A stretch of DNA of 64,000 bases from Postechiella marina (GTDB lineage Bacteria; Bacteroidota; Bacteroidia; Flavobacteriales; Flavobacteriaceae), in NCBI RefSeq assembly GCF_039538365.1, contig NZ_BAABCA010000001.1:434001-498000 (forward strand). The letters are read 5' to 3'. Both the position numbers and the translations under genes were made by a program. Positions 61,149-64,000 of this stretch are shown here, piece after piece; the stretch's first letter is position 1; each line of letters begins with the position of its first letter. Under the pieces are notes generated by a model, which ran no database searches, was not told where the DNA came from, and saw nothing but the letters and a program-made list of their open reading frames with translations.

Positions 61149-62060
61149 TTAATTCATTTTATATTTTTCTCTGTATGCTGTTGGACTTAAGCCTGCCTTC
61201 TTTTTAAATAACCTTGAGAAATATTGCGGATATTCAAAACCTAATTCATAAGCTACTTCTGCAATGGTTTTATTAGGTTTTAACAAAATATTCTTAGCAG
61301 CATTAATTAGATACAATTGTATATGTTCGCTAGCTGTTTTACCTGTTTCTTTTTTTAGAGTATCGCTAAGGTAGCGTTGCGAAACCAACATTTTATTGGC
61401 TAACTGTTCTATGCTAGGAATACCTATGTTTTGTTGTGGTTTCAATTCAAAATGTGCTTCAAGCTGCTGGTTAAATATTTTTAGTAAATCATGAGACATT
61501 TCTTTTCTATTTAAAAATTGCCTTTCGTAAAATCTATTGGTATATTTTAAAAGAGTGCTTAAATGAGATATAATAATGTCTTTGCTAAAAGCATCAGGAT
61601 TATTATGGTATTCTATTTCTATGTGCTCTACAATAGATTCTATTTGCTTTTCTTCTTTTGGCGATAGGTGCAAGGCTTCGTTTACAGTGTAAGAAAAAAA
61701 ACTGTATTTTTTAATTTGTTGAGCTAATTCTGTCCCGTTAAGAAAATCTTCATGAAAATTTATAGAAAATCCTTTTTGCTCAAATATTACACTGTTATCC
61801 CACTGTAATACTTGTCTTGGTGCTATACATATTAACGCTCCGTTAGTAAAATCATATTTTGTGCGTCCATAATTCAAGTGACCTTTTATTATCTTTTTTA
61901 AACTTATAGAATAACAATTATTGGTAATAGGAGGAGAGTGATCTATTGGACACGGAAGAAAATTATTTGCTCCTGCTGTTAATACACTTAGCAAAGGATG
62001 TTCTGGACTAGGTAACTGCATATAATTAAAATAAGACGATAGTGTTTCGAAGTGTTTCAT
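61149..62060 (-). CDS. AraC-family transcriptional regulator
   Basis: This 303-residue protein has a ligand-type N-domain (about 1-190, with RTKYDFTNGALICIAPRQVLQWD) and a C-terminal AraC double HTH (about 205-303, EQLANKMLVSQRYLSDTLKKETGKTASEHIQ and IAEVAYELGFEYPQYFSRLFKKKAGLSPTAYR). It lies last in a minus-strand run after an SDR enzyme and a membrane protein with gaps of 7 and 13 bp, so it may control that unit. The inducer is unknown. Confidence 0.93.
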   Translation of the reverse strand: MKHFETLSSYFNYMQLPSPEHPLLSVLTAGANNFLPCPIDHSPPITNNCYSISLKKIIKGHLNYGRTKYDFTNGALICIAPRQVLQWDNSVIFEQKGFSINFHEDFLNGTELAQQIKKYSFFSYTVNEALHLSPKEEKQIESIVEHIEIEYHNNPDAFSKDIIISHLSTLLKYTNRFYERQFLNRKEMSHDLLKIFNQQLEAHFELKPQQNIGIPSIEQLANKMLVSQRYLSDTLKKETGKTASEHIQLYLINAAKNILLKPNKTIAEVAYELGFEYPQYFSRLFKKKAGLSPTAYREKYKMN

Positions 62061-62067
62061 GCTTGTT

Positions 62068-62580
62068 TTAATTTTTTAATAGTTCTTTTGCCAATTGCAA
62101 CTGTGTATTATAGTTGTTAATTCTAGAATGTGCTGTGCCATCAATTAATAGAATTACAATTAGCATTGCTATAGTTGTAATCATGCTAGCTCGCCAAATA
62201 GGCTTGTCTATAAATACAATAATTAGCGCACAAGTGGCTATAATTAAAGGTATTGCTTTAAAAACAATGGTTTGATATTCTTTTAAAGTGTTTTCTGCGC
62301 GTACAAGTTCAGAATTTATAAAAGCTATGGCATCATTCTTATAAGCTGTTTCAAACTCTGTAATTCTTAATTTGTTTGTATAGACCAACCCAAAACCAAT
62401 AATTAAAAGTAATATACCCGCTACTAAAAAAGGGATAATGTATGCTCTTGCTATATCGGTTTTTCCTAGTTGCCAAAAGCCTAAACTGGCTAAAACAAAT
62501 AATATTCCGAAAATAATGAAAAATTGGGTTGAAAAAACTTCAGATTTTGCCCAATCGGTTGCTGTTTTTAATATTTCCAT
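62068..62580 (-). CDS. Four-helix membrane protein of unknown function
   Basis: This 170-residue protein has four hydrophobic helices (FFIIFGILFVLASLGFWQLG, YIIPFLVAGILLLIIGFGLVY, VFKAIPLIIATCALIIVFI, SMITTIAMLIVILLIDG) and a charged stretch between helices two and three (RITEFETAYKNDAIAFINSELVRAENTLKE). No motif assigns a role. It sits between the SDR gene (13 bp upstream) and the AraC gene (7 bp downstream) and is very likely cotranscribed. Confidence 0.8.
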   Translation of the reverse strand: MEILKTATDWAKSEVFSTQFFIIFGILFVLASLGFWQLGKTDIARAYIIPFLVAGILLLIIGFGLVYTNKLRITEFETAYKNDAIAFINSELVRAENTLKEYQTIVFKAIPLIIATCALIIVFIDKPIWRASMITTIAMLIVILLIDGTAHSRINNYNTQLQLAKELLKN

Positions 62581-62593
62581 TTTTTATATCAAA

Positions 62594-63541
62594 TTAAAAA
62601 TTCCAATTACAATTTGTTTCTTTTTCCGAAATACTCCAAAGTTTATCTGCAATAATTTTGTTATAAACAAAAGATTCTATTTCGCATTCGTCAACAGGGC
62701 CTATCCAATTCATTATACCTGTAGGACCGTAATAAGCTTTTTCTTTTAAGTTGCCTTCTGTGGCACACATAATTTCTGGATAAGCGCCTTTTTTTGCAGA
62801 TTGTACTAATGGCGAATTTGAAAGTATAGACCAACTTATTCTGGTAATTAAAGATGTATCTTTTTTTATTAAAGATGTTTTTGATGCGCCAGGGTGACAC
62901 ACATAGACCTTTACCTTTTTATTAGCAGTTTTAATTCGATCTTGTAGTTTGTAGGCAAACATTATTTGAGCTAATTTACTATGACAATAAGTATTATTTG
63001 GGTGATAATTTTTGTTGAAATTCATGTCGTCGAATTGAATTGTTTTTAATCCCATTTTATAGCCTTCGCTACCAACAATAACAATTCTTCCATTTGCTTG
63101 TTCTACTTTCCCGAATAGCAGATTAATAAGTAAAAAATGCCCGTAGTGATTAATGCCTAGTTGAGACTCGAACCCATTGGTTGTAAACTCTTGCTTAGCC
63201 ACTTGTGCAACTGCTGCATTACATATTAAAGCATTTATATGCGGTACTTGTTTAATAAGTGCTTTTGCTGCATGGCGTATAGATGCAAGTTCTGCTAAAT
63301 CCATTTTTATAAATGATATTTTTGCATTACTGCCAAATTGCTTTTTTAATCTATTTATGGCTTTAGTAGATTTTTTTTCATTTCGATTAAGCATAACTAC
63401 TGTTGCTGCTTTGCTTAAAAGTATTTTTGAAGCTTCAAAACCAGTACCTGTATTTGCTCCTGTAATAACGTAGGTTTTACCCTCTAAACTGTTTATTTTT
63501 TCTGGAGTCCATCCTTTTTTACCAAATGTTTTCGTATTCAT
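62594..63541 (-). CDS. Short-chain dehydrogenase/reductase (SDR)
   Basis: This 315-residue classical-type SDR has TGANTGTG (27-34), CNAAV (108-112), the catalytic YCHSK (Tyr185, Lys189) with Ser158 in VGSEG, and MDLAELASIR in the cofactor region. It resembles retinol/protochlorophyllide-like SDRs with a long C-terminal part. Substrate unknown. It heads an apparent operon with a membrane protein and an AraC regulator. Confidence 0.9.
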   Translation of the reverse strand: MNTKTFGKKGWTPEKINSLEGKTYVITGANTGTGFEASKILLSKAATVVMLNRNEKKSTKAINRLKKQFGSNAKISFIKMDLAELASIRHAAKALIKQVPHINALICNAAVAQVAKQEFTTNGFESQLGINHYGHFLLINLLFGKVEQANGRIVIVGSEGYKMGLKTIQFDDMNFNKNYHPNNTYCHSKLAQIMFAYKLQDRIKTANKKVKVYVCHPGASKTSLIKKDTSLITRISWSILSNSPLVQSAKKGAYPEIMCATEGNLKEKAYYGPTGIMNWIGPVDECEIESFVYNKIIADKLWSISEKETNCNWNF

Positions 63542-63640
63542 CTTTAAATTTATTTTTTATTAAATAGAATATGACAAAGGTAATTGTTAGGTGTTTTTTA
63601 AGGTTTAAACAAAATTACGATACTTGTATATTTTTTGGTG

Positions 63641-64000
63641 TTATTCTTTAACAGAGCTCCAGTTTTCGCCAGTTTTTATTCTGTAAAGTTGCATTTCAGA
63701 AATTCCAAATTGTTTAGCAATCATTTTTAATCGTGTTCTTCGGTTAGGGTCGTTTATTTTACGCTTTATAAGTTTAACTTTTGTTTCTGTTAGTTTAGTA
63801 TTCGATGGCCTTTTCCTAACAATGTTTTTAAACTCAGGGTTGCTAAATTGATGAATTTCTTTTTCTTTTTTTGTAGCCCATTTTAGGTTTTCTACTCTAT
63901 TATCGGTCTTATCGTAATTTAAATGTAAAACACAAATACCATCATTTTTATCTAGAAAATGCTCTGCAACAAGTTTATGCACGTATCTACTAGTTTGTTT
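63641..64000 (-). CDS. HNH endonuclease-like protein, partial at the right edge
   Basis: The frame stays open through the right edge: six codons beyond the possible GTG at 63982 read KQTSRY before VHKLVAEHFL, so the real start is outside the window. The visible part has the NUMOD4/HNH_3-type pattern RYVHKLVAEHF...CVLHLNYDKTDNRVENLKWAT (core His kept) and then a helix-turn-helix-like tail (LTETKVKLIKRKI...MIAKQFGISEMQLYRIKTGENWSSV) that could bind DNA. Such proteins are often free-standing or phage-linked homing-type nucleases. Activity is unproven; the usual NHID of the core reads LHLN here. Confidence 0.78.
   Translation of the reverse strand, partial: KQTSRYVHKLVAEHFLDKNDGICVLHLNYDKTDNRVENLKWATKKEKEIHQFSNPEFKNIVRKRPSNTKLTETKVKLIKRKINDPNRRTRLKMIAKQFGISEMQLYRIKTGENWSSVKE

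Overview
The window is about 64 kb of AT-rich DNA that reads as a chromosome segment of a marine-type flavobacterium (Bacteroidota, Flavobacteriaceae). The evidence is a PorP/SprF and CHU_C type IX secretion cassette, promoters of the TTTG-N19-TAnnTTTG type, a Bacteroidota-style dnaX without the zinc module, bacillithiol synthesis, and many Bacteroidota-restricted families (DUF3822, DUF4126, DUF4920, DUF5723, DUF2490). Genus is not resolvable by eye. I see no rRNA, CRISPR array, prophage or intact insertion sequence.

Layout. 1-11.1 kb: a minus-strand gliding/type IX secretion cassette made of a 3081-residue HYR-repeat adhesin, a PorP/SprF protein and the start of a TPR (probably OmpA-type) protein. 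11.6-15.3 kb: polyphosphate and phosphohistidine genes (sixA, ppk1, ppx). 15.5-19.7 kb: an outer-membrane protein, miaE, a lipoprotein, dnaX with a 12-A slippery run, and the RNase P RNA gene. 19.7-24.9 kb: rsmD, DUF3822, a RecD-like helicase and DUF4126. 25-28.2 kb: kdsB, a HAD phosphatase, a CAT-family acyltransferase and a kdnB-like dehydrogenase, which suggests 8-amino-Kdo lipopolysaccharide chemistry. 28.6-33.2 kb: a NYN/OST-HTH protein, two tandem ThuA-like lipoproteins, a Gfo/Idh/MocA oxidoreductase and an OMP. 33.3-44.9 kb: metabolism and envelope (YdiJ-like oxidase, SMR exporter, GNAT, LpxH-like, aroC, DUF2490, pckA, SLC13 permease, bshB1). 45.1-50.7 kb: tRNA-His with a clear promoter and terminator, an ABC exporter, two DinB proteins, an MFS exporter and an exosortase-family gene with a small membrane partner. 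50.9-64 kb: a helicase-like protein with only one RecA domain, an SRPBCC protein, an M49 peptidase, DUF5723, a MazG-like protein, ilvE, DUF4920-mnmD, a TIGR01777 epimerase, an AraC/SDR cluster and an HNH nuclease cut by the right edge.

Most noteworthy: (1) dnaX stops in frame 0 just after A12, while the -1 frame is open for 216 more residues, so gamma and tau are probably made by slippage. (2) The adhesin holds 13 near-identical 73-residue repeats plus 13 HYR modules, some duplicated as a 708-bp three-module block. (3) Two intergenic elements at 19.2 and 39.4 kb share a composite inverted-repeat architecture. (4) Three ATCGA blocks sit exactly 20 bp apart just before sixA. (5) An exosortase-like pair stands alone. 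(6) A candidate small RNA has its own terminator near 55.0 kb.
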